Positions 8,076 through 15,293 are shown, counted from the first letter of the stretch. The stretch: 18,258 bases of DNA from an uncultured Muribaculaceae bacterium (GCA_910586455.1 CAJUHX010000040.1:1-18258); one strand, 5' to 3'. Translations and numbers: made by a program. Notes: a model not told the origin generated them from the letters alone.

Positions 8076-8369
8076 ATGAAAGCAGTATTCATAACTTTCG
8101 ACCAGGCGCACTACGAGCGCATAATTGATATACTCGACCGGCAGAGCTGCCGCGGATTCACCGCATGGCCACAGGTATCAGGCCGCGGTAGCCGCGACGG
8201 CGAACCGCATTACGGTTCGCATGCGTGGCCATCGCTGGCCCAGGCCATTATGACAGTCGTAGAGGATTCACGCCTGCAGGCGTTGCTTGCACAGCTTAAG
8301 GCCCTCGATGACGAACGACCTAAACTCGGCCTGCGCGCCTTTGTACTTCCCGTAGAACAGGCAATATAA
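8076..8369 (+). CDS. PG0541-family transporter-associated small protein
   Basis: A 97-residue cytoplasmic protein with no signal peptide, starting 2 bases after the pump stop. The pattern KAVFITFDQAHYERIIDIL, then GFTAWPQVSGRG, then HAWPSLAQAIMTVVED and a final LGLRAFVLPVEQAI suggests alternating strands and helices as in PII-like ferredoxin folds. I recognise it as the small protein that regularly follows RND pumps in Bacteroidetes (P. gingivalis PG0541). PII-like proteins often bind a nucleotide or metal and gate a transporter, so a role in sensing or modulating the pump is a fair guess, but none is proven to my knowledge. The central segment is rich in Gly, His, Trp and Arg (residues 30-55), the likely ligand loop. 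Confidence 0.85.
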   Translation: MKAVFITFDQAHYERIIDILDRQSCRGFTAWPQVSGRGSRDGEPHYGSHAWPSLAQAIMTVVEDSRLQALLAQLKALDDERPKLGLRAFVLPVEQAI

Positions 8370-8396
8370 GATAAACTCCTACTATAACAGGATTTA

Positions 8397-8513
8397 GAAT
8401 AATCTCACGCAGAGCACACAGCATTTTTATATTAATGCTTTAACAGTCAGCCTCTTGACAACAGACGTTATTTGTCCGCGGGCGCTTGATGTGTACTCTG
8501 CGTGAGATTATTC
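8397..8513. repeat. 117-bp element with near-perfect 24-bp inverted ends (MITE-like or large hairpin)
   Basis: GAATAATCTCACGCAGAG (8397-8414) is the exact reverse complement of 8496-8513. After one mismatch (8415/8495) the pairing continues for five more bases (8416-8420 with 8490-8494). The interior of about 70 bases contains smaller dyads, GCATT/AATGC (8421-8425/8434-8438) and GACAA/TTGTC. There is no open frame inside. The element sits 27 bases after the last efflux gene. Two readings fit: a non-autonomous mobile element, or a long hairpin that ends or stabilises the efflux transcript. I see no convincing target-site duplication at the edges. Confidence 0.7.
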
Positions 8514-8568
8514 AGCTTAACAGCATATTTTTAAATAATGTTAAATATAGAAAATTCTTGCTCAAAAA

Positions 8569-8600
8569 TTATGTTGTATAACATAAAAATAGTAACTTTG
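8569..8600 (+). promoter_or_regulatory. Dyad-overlapped promoter of the putative small RNA
   Basis: TAACTTTG at 8593-8600 fits TAnnTTTG. A TTG at 8574-8576 lies 16 bases upstream, a little closer than the usual 19. That TTG is inside a dyad, TTATGTT-GTAT-AACATAA (8569-8586), which would place a symmetric protein site exactly over the -33 region. Transcription should start near 8606-8608. Confidence 0.6.
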
Positions 8601-8606
8601 CATCAG

Positions 8607-8671
8607 TTTTTCATGGTATTAGATTTAAGGTAAGAAGATTAATCGTCGGGATGACGGTTAATTTTTTTTTT
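8607..8671 (+). ncRNA. Putative small RNA or attenuated leader, about 65 nt
   Basis: A consensus promoter (8593-8600) lies about 70 bases before a strong intrinsic terminator (8638-8671), with no room for a protein gene: the ATG at 8613 opens only a very short frame. The predicted transcript has an unpaired A/U/G-rich 5' half (TCATGGTATTAGATTTAAGG, 8611-8630) followed by the terminator hairpin, a layout common to trans-acting small RNAs. Promoter-to-terminator units of this sort were described for the Bacteroidales-1 RNA motif; I cannot test membership. It could also be an attenuator leader of rfbB, whose ATG lies 180 bases further on. The unit itself is well supported by sequence; its function is unknown. 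Confidence 0.55.
8638..8671 (+). terminator. Intrinsic terminator of the small RNA
   Basis: ATTAATCGTC (8638-8647) pairs with GACGGTTAAT (8653-8662) with one G-T wobble around the loop GGGAT, and the stem runs straight into ten T residues (8662-8671). This is the best intrinsic terminator in the window. Confidence 0.85.
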
Positions 8672-8696
8672 GCACCGGTTTGAGTATATAATCAGC

Positions 8697-8730
8697 CGCC
8701 TGTTTATCAATAAATAAGCAGGCGTTTATT
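8697..8730 (+). terminator. Second hairpin, probable weak terminator
   Basis: CGCCTGTTTAT (8697-8707) pairs with ATAAGCAGGCG (8714-8724), 11 pairs including one wobble, around the loop CAATAA. TTTATT follows at 8725-8730, a poor but acceptable T tract. It would stop any read-through from the small-RNA unit before rfbB. Confidence 0.6.
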
Positions 8731-8838
8731 GTATGCTGACAGCCGTATATTAGCCTGACACCTCCTGTCCGGCATGGCATAGTTGCCTAATATGATACTT
8801 TTAACGCCCGTTTTTATATTACTGTCGCGATTTTTCAC

Positions 8839-8846
8839 TAACTTCG
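8839..8846 (+). promoter_or_regulatory. Possible -7 box directly before rfbB
   Basis: TAACTTCG differs from TAnnTTTG at one base and ends 4 bases before the rfbB ATG. If used, transcription would begin at or next to the ATG, making a leaderless message. No TTG lies at the matching -33 distance. The alternative is read-through from the promoter at 8593-8600. Confidence 0.35.
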
Positions 8847-8850
8847 CAAT

Positions 8851-10032
8851 ATGAAATACCTTGTTACCGGTGGCGCCGGATTCATCGGCACCAACTTCGT
8901 GAAATATATTATTGATGTACACGGCAAGGATGCCGACATCTGTGTGCTCGACGCTCTGACCTACGCCGGCAACCTCTCCTCGCTGCACCGGGAGCTGCAG
9001 CTGCCCAACGTGCATTTTGTCCATGCCGACATTGGCGACAAGGCAGCCATAACTGAAATTATGAGCGACTTCGACCCCGATTTCGTGGTGAATTTCGCCG
9101 CCGAAAGCCACGTGGACCGGTCAATCGACGACCCCGGCATTTTTCTACGCACCAATATACTCGGCACTCAGAATCTTATGGACTGCTGCCGTGCCGCCTG
9201 GAGCTGTCCGGAAGGCGGTTACCGAAGCGGCAAACGCTTTCTGCAGGTCAGTACCGACGAGGTGTATGGCTCGCTGGAGCGCGACCTGCCCGACGGCCGT
9301 AGCTTTGAGATTCCCGAACCGCTGTGCCGTGCAGCCGGCGGACGCACCGAATCTGTAGCCTACGGCTCGGAATTCTTTACCGAGGATTGCCCGCTGCAGC
9401 CACGCTCGCCATACTCGGCGTCGAAAGCATCGGCCGACATGCTGGTACTGTCGTACGTACACACTTACGGATTCCCGGCGCTTATTACCCGCTGCAGCAA
9501 CAACTACGGTCCATATCAGTTTCCTGAGAAACTGATACCGCTGGTTATAAACAATATACTGCAAGGCAAGCCGCTGCCTGTGTACGGCGACGGCCGCAAC
9601 GTGCGCGATTGGCTCTATGTAACCGACCACTGCGCGGCTATCGACACCGTGCTGCTACACGGCCGGCTCGGCGAGGCATATAACATAGGCGGCTTCAACG
9701 AGAAGCAGAATATCGACATCGTAGAAATGATTATCGACCAAGTGGCCGACCTGTGCCGCAGCCACGAGAAGTACCGCAGCCTGCTCTGCAATCCTCAACA
9801 GTTACCCGACCGCAGCCTCATACGCTTTGTAACCGATCGACCCGGCCACGATGCCCGCTATGCCATCGACCCGGCCAAAACCGCAGCCGAGCTGGGCTGG
9901 GCGCCCCGGATTCCTTTTGCCGACGGCTTGCCTGAAACCGTACGCTGGTATCTCGACAACCGCAGCTGGGTAACAGACATAGTAGAAGGCGACTACCAGA
10001 AGTATTACGATAAAATGTATTCCAACCGATGA
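8851..10032 (+). CDS. rfbB: dTDP-glucose 4,6-dehydratase
   Basis: Converts dTDP-glucose to dTDP-4-keto-6-deoxyglucose with bound NAD, the branch point for dTDP-linked deoxysugars. The 393 residues form an extended short-chain dehydrogenase. TGGAGFIG (6-13) binds NAD; AAESHVDRSI is at 83-92; STDEVYG (134-140) carries the catalytic Thr135-Asp136-Glu137; Tyr188-x3-Lys192 is the dehydrogenase pair; TRCSNNYGPYQFPEKLIPL follows at 213-231. The protein is longer than the E. coli enzyme (about 360) because of two inserts, around 115-128 and around 145-178 (FEIPEPLCRAAGGRTESVAY), both outside the core motifs. The start is fixed by the Rossmann strand beginning at residue 2. It overlaps rfbA by four bases (ATGA). 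Confidence 0.96.
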   Translation: MKYLVTGGAGFIGTNFVKYIIDVHGKDADICVLDALTYAGNLSSLHRELQLPNVHFVHADIGDKAAITEIMSDFDPDFVVNFAAESHVDRSIDDPGIFLRTNILGTQNLMDCCRAAWSCPEGGYRSGKRFLQVSTDEVYGSLERDLPDGRSFEIPEPLCRAAGGRTESVAYGSEFFTEDCPLQPRSPYSASKASADMLVLSYVHTYGFPALITRCSNNYGPYQFPEKLIPLVINNILQGKPLPVYGDGRNVRDWLYVTDHCAAIDTVLLHGRLGEAYNIGGFNEKQNIDIVEMIIDQVADLCRSHEKYRSLLCNPQQLPDRSLIRFVTDRPGHDARYAIDPAKTAAELGWAPRIPFADGLPETVRWYLDNRSWVTDIVEGDYQKYYDKMYSNR

Positions 10033-10904
10033 AAGGCATTGTACTTGCCGGCGGCAGCGGAACCCGCCTCTATCCTATTACGAAAGGACAGTCGAAACAG
10101 CTTGTGCCTGTTTACGACAAGCCCATGATATATTATCCGCTGTCGGCTCTCATGCTGGCCGGCATACGCGATATATTAATAATTTCCACGCCCGACGACC
10201 TGCCCGGATTCCGGCGTCTGCTGGGCGACGGCTCCGACCTGGGCGTACACTTCAGCTATGCCGAGCAGCCACGGCCCGAAGGCCTGGCGCAAGCCTTCAT
10301 CATAGCCTGCGAATGGCTCGCCGGCGACGACGTCTGTCTGGTTTTAGGCGACAATATTTTTTACGGCCAGGGCTTTACCGGCATGATGATGCGTGCCAAG
10401 GAGCATGTGGCCGGCGGCGAAGCGGTGGTATTCGGCTACCCGGTCACCGACCCTCGGCGCTACGGTGTGGTGACCCTCGACTCCCAGGGGCGTGCCATTG
10501 AGATTGTTGAAAAACCCGAGCACCCCAACAGCGACAAGGCCGTGGTAGGGCTGTATTTTTATCCTGCCGACGTTGTCGACATAGCAGCCGCCGTAAAGCC
10601 ATCAGCCCGCGGCGAACTGGAAATAACCTCGGTAAATGCCGAGTATATGTGCCAACAGCGCCTGCACGTGGAGTGCTTCGGCCGAGGTTTCGCATGGCTC
10701 GATACAGGTACTGTCGACTCTCTGATGGAGGCCTCGGCCTTTGTCGAAGCCATACAGAAGCGTCAGGGGCTGAAAATAGCCGTGCTGGAGGAAGTAGCAT
10801 TCCGCCGCGGATTCATTGACCGCGAGCAGCTGCGGCGTCTGGCACAGCCCATGTTGTCGAACGAATACGGCCAATACCTCTCACGATTAGCCGATGAACA
10901 ATAA
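10029..10904 (+). CDS. rfbA: Glucose-1-phosphate thymidylyltransferase
   Basis: Joins glucose 1-phosphate and dTTP to make dTDP-glucose, the substrate of the upstream dehydratase. Its 291 residues match the family length (about 290). Visible marks: the nucleotide-binding LAGGSGTRLYPITKGQSKQL (6-25) with Arg13 and Lys23; GDNIFYG (107-113) with the metal-binding Asp108; EKP (161-163); GELEITSVN (195-203); and WLDTGT (223-228) with the second metal Asp225. All key residues are present. It overlaps rfbB by 4 bases and the aminotransferase by 11, so the three are translated together. rfbC and rfbD, the last two rhamnose genes, do not follow, which points to a product other than rhamnose from this cluster unless they lie elsewhere. 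Confidence 0.96.
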   Translation: MKGIVLAGGSGTRLYPITKGQSKQLVPVYDKPMIYYPLSALMLAGIRDILIISTPDDLPGFRRLLGDGSDLGVHFSYAEQPRPEGLAQAFIIACEWLAGDDVCLVLGDNIFYGQGFTGMMMRAKEHVAGGEAVVFGYPVTDPRRYGVVTLDSQGRAIEIVEKPEHPNSDKAVVGLYFYPADVVDIAAAVKPSARGELEITSVNAEYMCQQRLHVECFGRGFAWLDTGTVDSLMEASAFVEAIQKRQGLKIAVLEEVAFRRGFIDREQLRRLAQPMLSNEYGQYLSRLADEQ

Positions 10905-12018
10905 AAAGACTTACACCTTCCTCAACCTTGCCACTGTCAATGAGCCTTTCAACGCCCCGATTAAGGAGGCGCTGTGCCGTGTGGCCGACAGCGGACGCTT
11001 TATCGGCGGTCCTGAAAACGAAGAGTTCGAACAGCGTATGGCCGCACTTACCGGTGCGTCATGCGCCATAGGCGTAAGCAACGGCCTCGATGCCCTGCGC
11101 CTTATTCTGCGCGGCTATATCGAACTCGGACGTCTGCACCCGGGCGACGAAGTAATAGTGCCGGCCAACACCTACATTGCAAGCGTATTGGCCGTGAGCG
11201 ACTGCGGTCTGGTGCCGGTGCCGGTGGAACCGCGGCGCGACACCATGAATATCGACACGCGGCGAATCGAGGCTGCCATCACCACACGCACCCGAGCCAT
11301 TATGCCTGTGCACCTCTACGGACGTATCGCCACCGACGACCGGCTGCTCGAGCTGGCCGCACGCCACCGGCTGCTCGTAATCGAGGATGCCGCCCAGGCT
11401 ATCGGTGCCCGCGACGAGCACGGACGCGCCGCCGGTGCCATAGGCCATGCCGCCGGATTCAGTTTCTACCCCACCAAAAATATAGGCGCGCTGGGCGATG
11501 CCGGTGCCATAACCACCTCCGACCCCGAACTGGCGCAGGTGGTGTCGGCTCTGCGCAATTACGGCTGTGACTACACCTATCACAACATTTACCGGGGGCT
11601 GAACTGCCGCCTCGACCCCATGCAGGCAGCCGTAATCAATGTAAAACTGCCTCATACCGCCCAGGTCAACGCCTACCGCCGACGTCTGGCCGCCATATAC
11701 AATTCCGAGATAAACAACCCGCTGATTGAAAAACCCCTTTTCGAGCCCGACGACTATTGCGTATGGCATCAGTACGTGGTGAAGACCACCCGACGCGACC
11801 ACTTCCGCGACTATCTGGCCGAAAACGGCGTGGAAACCCTCGTACACTATCCGGTGCCACCACACCTGCAGCCCTGCTACCCCGGCCTGGCAGGCTTGTC
11901 GTTGCCCTTAGCCGAGCAACTGGGTCGCCAAGTACTGAGCCTGCCCATAACCGCCTGCACATCGGAACAGGACGCCTACGAAATCAGCGCCATAATAAAC
12001 CGATACACAAATGATTGA
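10894..12018 (+). CDS. DegT/DnrJ/EryC1-family sugar aminotransferase (probably dTDP-keto-6-deoxyhexose)
   Basis: A PLP enzyme that moves an amino group onto a keto-sugar nucleotide. Among its 374 residues, GVSNGLDALRLIL (60-72) binds the cofactor phosphate and substrate, PANTYIASVLAV (90-101) and EDAAQAIGA (164-172) are typical of the fold, and SFYPTKNIGALGDAGA (190-205) carries the PLP lysine Lys195. The NGLDALRLIL and SFYPTKN forms look more like 3-aminotransferases such as FdtB/QdtB than like the 4-aminotransferase WecE, from memory of those sequences. A 3-amino product would need a 3,4-ketoisomerase (FdtA/QdtA), which is not in the window. Placement right after rfbB-rfbA makes a dTDP-linked substrate very likely; the exact sugar (Fuc3N, Qui3N or a 4-amino isomer) is inference. 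Confidence 0.88.
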   Translation: MNNKKTYTFLNLATVNEPFNAPIKEALCRVADSGRFIGGPENEEFEQRMAALTGASCAIGVSNGLDALRLILRGYIELGRLHPGDEVIVPANTYIASVLAVSDCGLVPVPVEPRRDTMNIDTRRIEAAITTRTRAIMPVHLYGRIATDDRLLELAARHRLLVIEDAAQAIGARDEHGRAAGAIGHAAGFSFYPTKNIGALGDAGAITTSDPELAQVVSALRNYGCDYTYHNIYRGLNCRLDPMQAAVINVKLPHTAQVNAYRRRLAAIYNSEINNPLIEKPLFEPDDYCVWHQYVVKTTRRDHFRDYLAENGVETLVHYPVPPHLQPCYPGLAGLSLPLAEQLGRQVLSLPITACTSEQDAYEISAIINRYTND

Positions 12019-13345
12019 CCGCAATACCTTCGGCAACCGAACTGCTCTGTTCCATACTTTCGGCTGCAAGCTCAACTTCTCCGAAACTTCATCCATAGCA
12101 CGCCAGCTGGCCGAAAAAGGCATTCGCCGGATTACTCCGGGCGAAACTCCCGACATAATTGTGGTAAATACCTGCAGCGTAACCGAACTGGCCGACAAGA
12201 AGTGCCGCCAGACCATACGCTCGCTGCACCGCCGCTTTCCGCAGGCGGCCATACTCGTCACAGGCTGCTACGCACAGCTGAAGTCCGACGAGGTCGCAGG
12301 GCTTCCGGGCGTGGCTGTGGTGGCCGGAACCGACCGCAAGGACCGCATTGTGGACTTCCTCGACAAATTCACGGCCGACGGCAGCAACACGCTGTCGGTC
12401 GACCCGGCACGCGATTTCCGCCACTTCACTCCCAGCTGCGAATGTGGCGACCGTACCCGCTATTTTCTTAAAGTTCAGGACGGCTGCGACTACTGGTGCA
12501 GCTACTGTACCATTCCCGCGGCCCGCGGGCGCTCCCGCTCAGGCACTATCGACCAGATGGTAGCCCAGGCTGCCGATGTGGCCGCACGCGGCGGCAAGGA
12601 AATTGTAATTACAGGAGTGAACATAGGAGATTTCGGACGGCTCAACGGCGAATCGTTCGCAGACCTCGTGCGCGCCCTCGACCGGGTGGAGGGCATCGAA
12701 CGCTACCGCATATCATCAATTGAGCCGAATCTGCTCACCGACGACATAATCGACTTTGTAGCCGGAAGCAAGCGCTTCATGCCTCACTTCCACATTCCGC
12801 TGCAGAGCGGCTCCGACCAAGTGCTGCGCCTGATGCGCCGCCGCTACGACACCGAACTGTTCGCCCATAAAATCAATTGTATACGCCGGTCGATGCCCCA
12901 CGCTTTCATCGGCATCGACCTGATTGTGGGCGCCCGCGGCGAAACCGAAGAGTATTTCAACGATTCATGCCGTTTTATCGAGTCACTGCCGCTGTCGCGC
13001 CTACACGTATTTACATACTCGGAGCGCCCCGGCACACGCGCACTGGAGATTCCGCATGTGGTCAGCGAGGCAGAAAAACACAAGCGCACACGCCGCATGC
13101 TGGCCATAAGCGAACAAATGCTCACCCGGTTTACGGCCGGCTTCGAAAACTCCGTACGGCCAATGCTCTTTGAACATCCACGCCCGGACCACCCCTGCGG
13201 CGGCTTCACCGACAATTATCTGAAAGTGGAGCTGCAGAACCTCCCGGCCGATTTCAACCCCATGGCCTACGACAACCGCATTGTGCCCGTGCGGCTCGGA
13301 CGCCCCATACCCGAACGCGAAACCGTGGAGGGTTTCCTTCTATGA
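12011..13345 (+). CDS. mtaB: tRNA t6A37 methylthiotransferase (radical SAM)
   Basis: Adds a methylthio group to t6A at position 37 of ANN-decoding tRNAs, giving ms2t6A, which steadies codon reading. The 444-residue protein has the three-part plan. The N-terminal UPF0004 domain has cluster cysteines Cys19 (GCKLN), Cys55 (NTCSV) and Cys86 (GCYAQ). The radical SAM domain has CDYWCSYC (Cys159, Cys163, Cys166). The C-terminal TRAM region is short, ending in NRIVPVRLGRPIPERETVEGFLL. The GCKLN form and overall pattern match MtaB/YqeV rather than MiaB or RimO. It overlaps the aminotransferase by 8 bases and the acyltransferase by 4, so it is locked into an envelope-glycan operon although its own role is in translation. 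Confidence 0.93.
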   Translation: MIDRNTFGNRTALFHTFGCKLNFSETSSIARQLAEKGIRRITPGETPDIIVVNTCSVTELADKKCRQTIRSLHRRFPQAAILVTGCYAQLKSDEVAGLPGVAVVAGTDRKDRIVDFLDKFTADGSNTLSVDPARDFRHFTPSCECGDRTRYFLKVQDGCDYWCSYCTIPAARGRSRSGTIDQMVAQAADVAARGGKEIVITGVNIGDFGRLNGESFADLVRALDRVEGIERYRISSIEPNLLTDDIIDFVAGSKRFMPHFHIPLQSGSDQVLRLMRRRYDTELFAHKINCIRRSMPHAFIGIDLIVGARGETEEYFNDSCRFIESLPLSRLHVFTYSERPGTRALEIPHVVSEAEKHKRTRRMLAISEQMLTRFTAGFENSVRPMLFEHPRPDHPCGGFTDNYLKVELQNLPADFNPMAYDNRIVPVRLGRPIPERETVEGFLL

Positions 13346-14298
13346 GCCGTATCAGATACGCACTGCTCGGCGCATTTCTGCACACCCTGGCACTGCTGCC
13401 GTTGTGGCTGCTGTACCGTCTGAGCGACATCGCCGGCTTTCTGCTCTGCCACGTAGTGCGCTACCGCCGTACGACAGTGCACAAAAATCTGACCGAGAGC
13501 TTTCCGGAGCTGTCACACAAAGAAATCAACGCCATCGAACGCCGCTTCTACCGCAACTTCACCGACTACGTGGTAGAAACCATAAAACTGCTCCATATCA
13601 GCGATAAAAACATAGCCAAACGCATACACTTCGAAGGCATCGACATCATCGACCGCCACCTGGCCGAAGGCCGCAGCGTGGCATGCTACTTCTCGCACTG
13701 CGGCAACTGGGAGTGGGGAACATCAGTGACACTCCACAGCCGTTACGGCAACGTGGCCGACGTAGCCTACTGCCAGGTATACCGACCACTCAAAAACAAA
13801 TGGTTCAACGACCTCATGCTGCGTCTGCGCAGCCGCTTCGGCTCCGTATCGCTACCCAAACGCACCACACTGCGCCATCTGCTGGAATACCGCAGAAACG
13901 GCGTGCGCACCGTCACCGGCTTCATGTCCGACCAGAAGCCGGGATCGGGCGACACCACCCATATCCTTGAATTCCTCAACCACCCCACAGCCATGATTAG
14001 CGGCACCGAACAGCTGGCACGACGACTCGACATGGCCGTCGTATACTTGGACATGTACAAACCCAGCAGAGGTCACTACCGCATAGTAGTGCGCCCCCTG
14101 TGCGACTCCGCCAAAGACACCCCTGAAGGCCGGCTCACCGCCCTTTACGCCGACATGCTCCAGCAGACCATACGGCGCAACCCCTCCATCTGGCTCTGGA
14201 GCCACAAACGCTGGAAAAACCCCGTGCCCGGAGAGCCCACGGACAGCAAATCTCCCCAACATAAAAACGGCCACACGAAACACCCTGCAAAACAATGA
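13342..14298 (+). CDS. Lysophospholipid / lipid A late acyltransferase (LpxL/HtrB family)
   Basis: An inner-membrane acyltransferase of the LpxL/LpxM (HtrB/MsbB) family, which adds a secondary acyl chain to lipid A or a related lipid. Its 318 residues have an N-terminal membrane anchor (about 7-37, ALLGAFLHTLALLPLWLLYRL) and the catalytic HX4E motif, His119-CGNW-Glu124, in CYFSHCGNWEWG. GFMSDQKPGSGD and AMISGTEQLARRLDMAVVYLDM are the expected downstream blocks. The last 30 or so residues (from about 290) are polar and rich in Lys, His and Pro, outside the domain. It is coupled by ATGA overlaps on both sides. I recall mtaB, this acyltransferase and a glycosyltransferase being neighbours in other Bacteroidales. 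The acceptor and acyl chain cannot be told from sequence. Confidence 0.9.
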   Translation: MSRIRYALLGAFLHTLALLPLWLLYRLSDIAGFLLCHVVRYRRTTVHKNLTESFPELSHKEINAIERRFYRNFTDYVVETIKLLHISDKNIAKRIHFEGIDIIDRHLAEGRSVACYFSHCGNWEWGTSVTLHSRYGNVADVAYCQVYRPLKNKWFNDLMLRLRSRFGSVSLPKRTTLRHLLEYRRNGVRTVTGFMSDQKPGSGDTTHILEFLNHPTAMISGTEQLARRLDMAVVYLDMYKPSRGHYRIVVRPLCDSAKDTPEGRLTALYADMLQQTIRRNPSIWLWSHKRWKNPVPGEPTDSKSPQHKNGHTKHPAKQ

Positions 14299-15293
14299 AA
14301 ACCGCAGTAGTAATATTAAACTGGAACGGCGCCGACCTGCTCCGCCGCTATCTGCCCTCGGTAATAGCGGGCACCGACCCCTCCCTGGCCAAAGTGATTG
14401 TAGCCGACAACGGCTCGACCGACAACTCCATACAGCTGCTCAACGAAGAATACCCCGCCGTAGAACTGCTGCCCTTCAGCGAAAACTACGGCTTTGCCGA
14501 AGGCTACAACCGCGCTATAGCCATTCTGGCCGAGCGTTTCGAATACATAGTGCTGCTCAACTCCGACGTCGCCGTAAAGCCCGGCTGGATAACACCACTG
14601 ATAGAATACCTCGACGCCAACCCCGACTGCGCCGCCGTACAGCCCAAACTACTCAGCGACACCCGCCGAAGCCACTTCGAATACGCCGGCGCCGCAGGCG
14701 GATTCATCGACCGCAACGGCTACCCCTACTGCCGTGGACGGATATTCAACGTCTGCGAACCCGACAACGGCCAGTACGACACTACAGCCGACGTGATGTG
14801 GGCCTCAGGTGCGGCTCTGACCGTGCGCAGCAGCGTGTACCTCAGTTGCGGAGGACTCGACAAAGACTTCTTCGCCCACATGGAAGAAATCGACCTCTGC
14901 TGGCGCATGCGCCTGGCCGGCTGGAAGCTCGCCGCAGTACCCGCATCGGTAATATACCACCTCGGAGGTGGCTCGCTGCCGGCCGAAAACCCGCGGAAGA
15001 CATACCTCAACTTCCGCAACAACCTGCTGATGCTGCATAAAAACCTGCCGGACAGCACCCGACGCTCAACCCTGCTGCGCCGCCGACTGCTCGACACCAT
15101 TGCCTGGGCGAAATATGTGGCGACCCTCGACTTCAAAAACGCCGCCGCAATATGGCGCGCTCACCGCGACTTCGCCCGCATGCGACATAACTACGACAGC
15201 ATGCCCCGCCCGGCAGTCGACCTTATCAAAGGACGCCCGAACATACTGGTACAGTTCTACCTGCGCAGGCGCAAAACATTCGACAGCCTTTAA
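14295..15293 (+). CDS. Family 2 glycosyltransferase (WbbL/rhamnosyltransferase-like)
   Basis: Transfers a sugar from a nucleotide donor onto a growing surface glycan at the cytoplasmic face. The 332 residues show a GT-A fold. AVVILNWNGADLL (4-16) is the opening strand, ADNGSTDNS (37-45) binds nucleotide, LLNSDV (87-92) is the DXD-like metal site, and HMEEIDLCWRMRLAGW (195-210) is the acceptor/catalytic block with the ED-type acid residues. The C-terminal 100 residues are basic (RRSTLLRRRLLDTIAWAKY) and probably lie on the membrane, with no clear transmembrane helix. Layout is like WbbL-type rhamnosyltransferases. With rfbB, rfbA and a sugar aminotransferase in the same operon, a dTDP-deoxyamino sugar donor is plausible but unproven. 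It is the last gene of the six-gene overlapping set. Confidence 0.93.
   Translation: MKTAVVILNWNGADLLRRYLPSVIAGTDPSLAKVIVADNGSTDNSIQLLNEEYPAVELLPFSENYGFAEGYNRAIAILAERFEYIVLLNSDVAVKPGWITPLIEYLDANPDCAAVQPKLLSDTRRSHFEYAGAAGGFIDRNGYPYCRGRIFNVCEPDNGQYDTTADVMWASGAALTVRSSVYLSCGGLDKDFFAHMEEIDLCWRMRLAGWKLAAVPASVIYHLGGGSLPAENPRKTYLNFRNNLLMLHKNLPDSTRRSTLLRRRLLDTIAWAKYVATLDFKNAAAIWRAHRDFARMRHNYDSMPRPAVDLIKGRPNILVQFYLRRRKTFDSL

Larger units (their letters stand above)
8370..8850. other. 481-bp gene-free region between the efflux operon and rfbB
   Basis: I see no credible protein gene here on either strand. From left to right it holds a 117-bp element bounded by inverted repeats (8397-8513), an AT-rich stretch, a dyad plus promoter (8569-8600), a putative small RNA ending in an intrinsic terminator (8607-8671), a second hairpin (8697-8724) and a final 120 bases. 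In that last part the only structure is a 7-bp inverted repeat, ATATTAG at 8747-8753 with CTAATAT at 8787-8793, and a degenerate promoter box next to rfbB. Confidence 0.7.

Noticed and set aside
8707..9111. 134-residue minus-strand frame running from inside rfbB into the gene-free region
   Set aside because: Most of it is antisense to the conserved N-terminus of rfbB and its end covers the second hairpin; no motif or promoter supports it.
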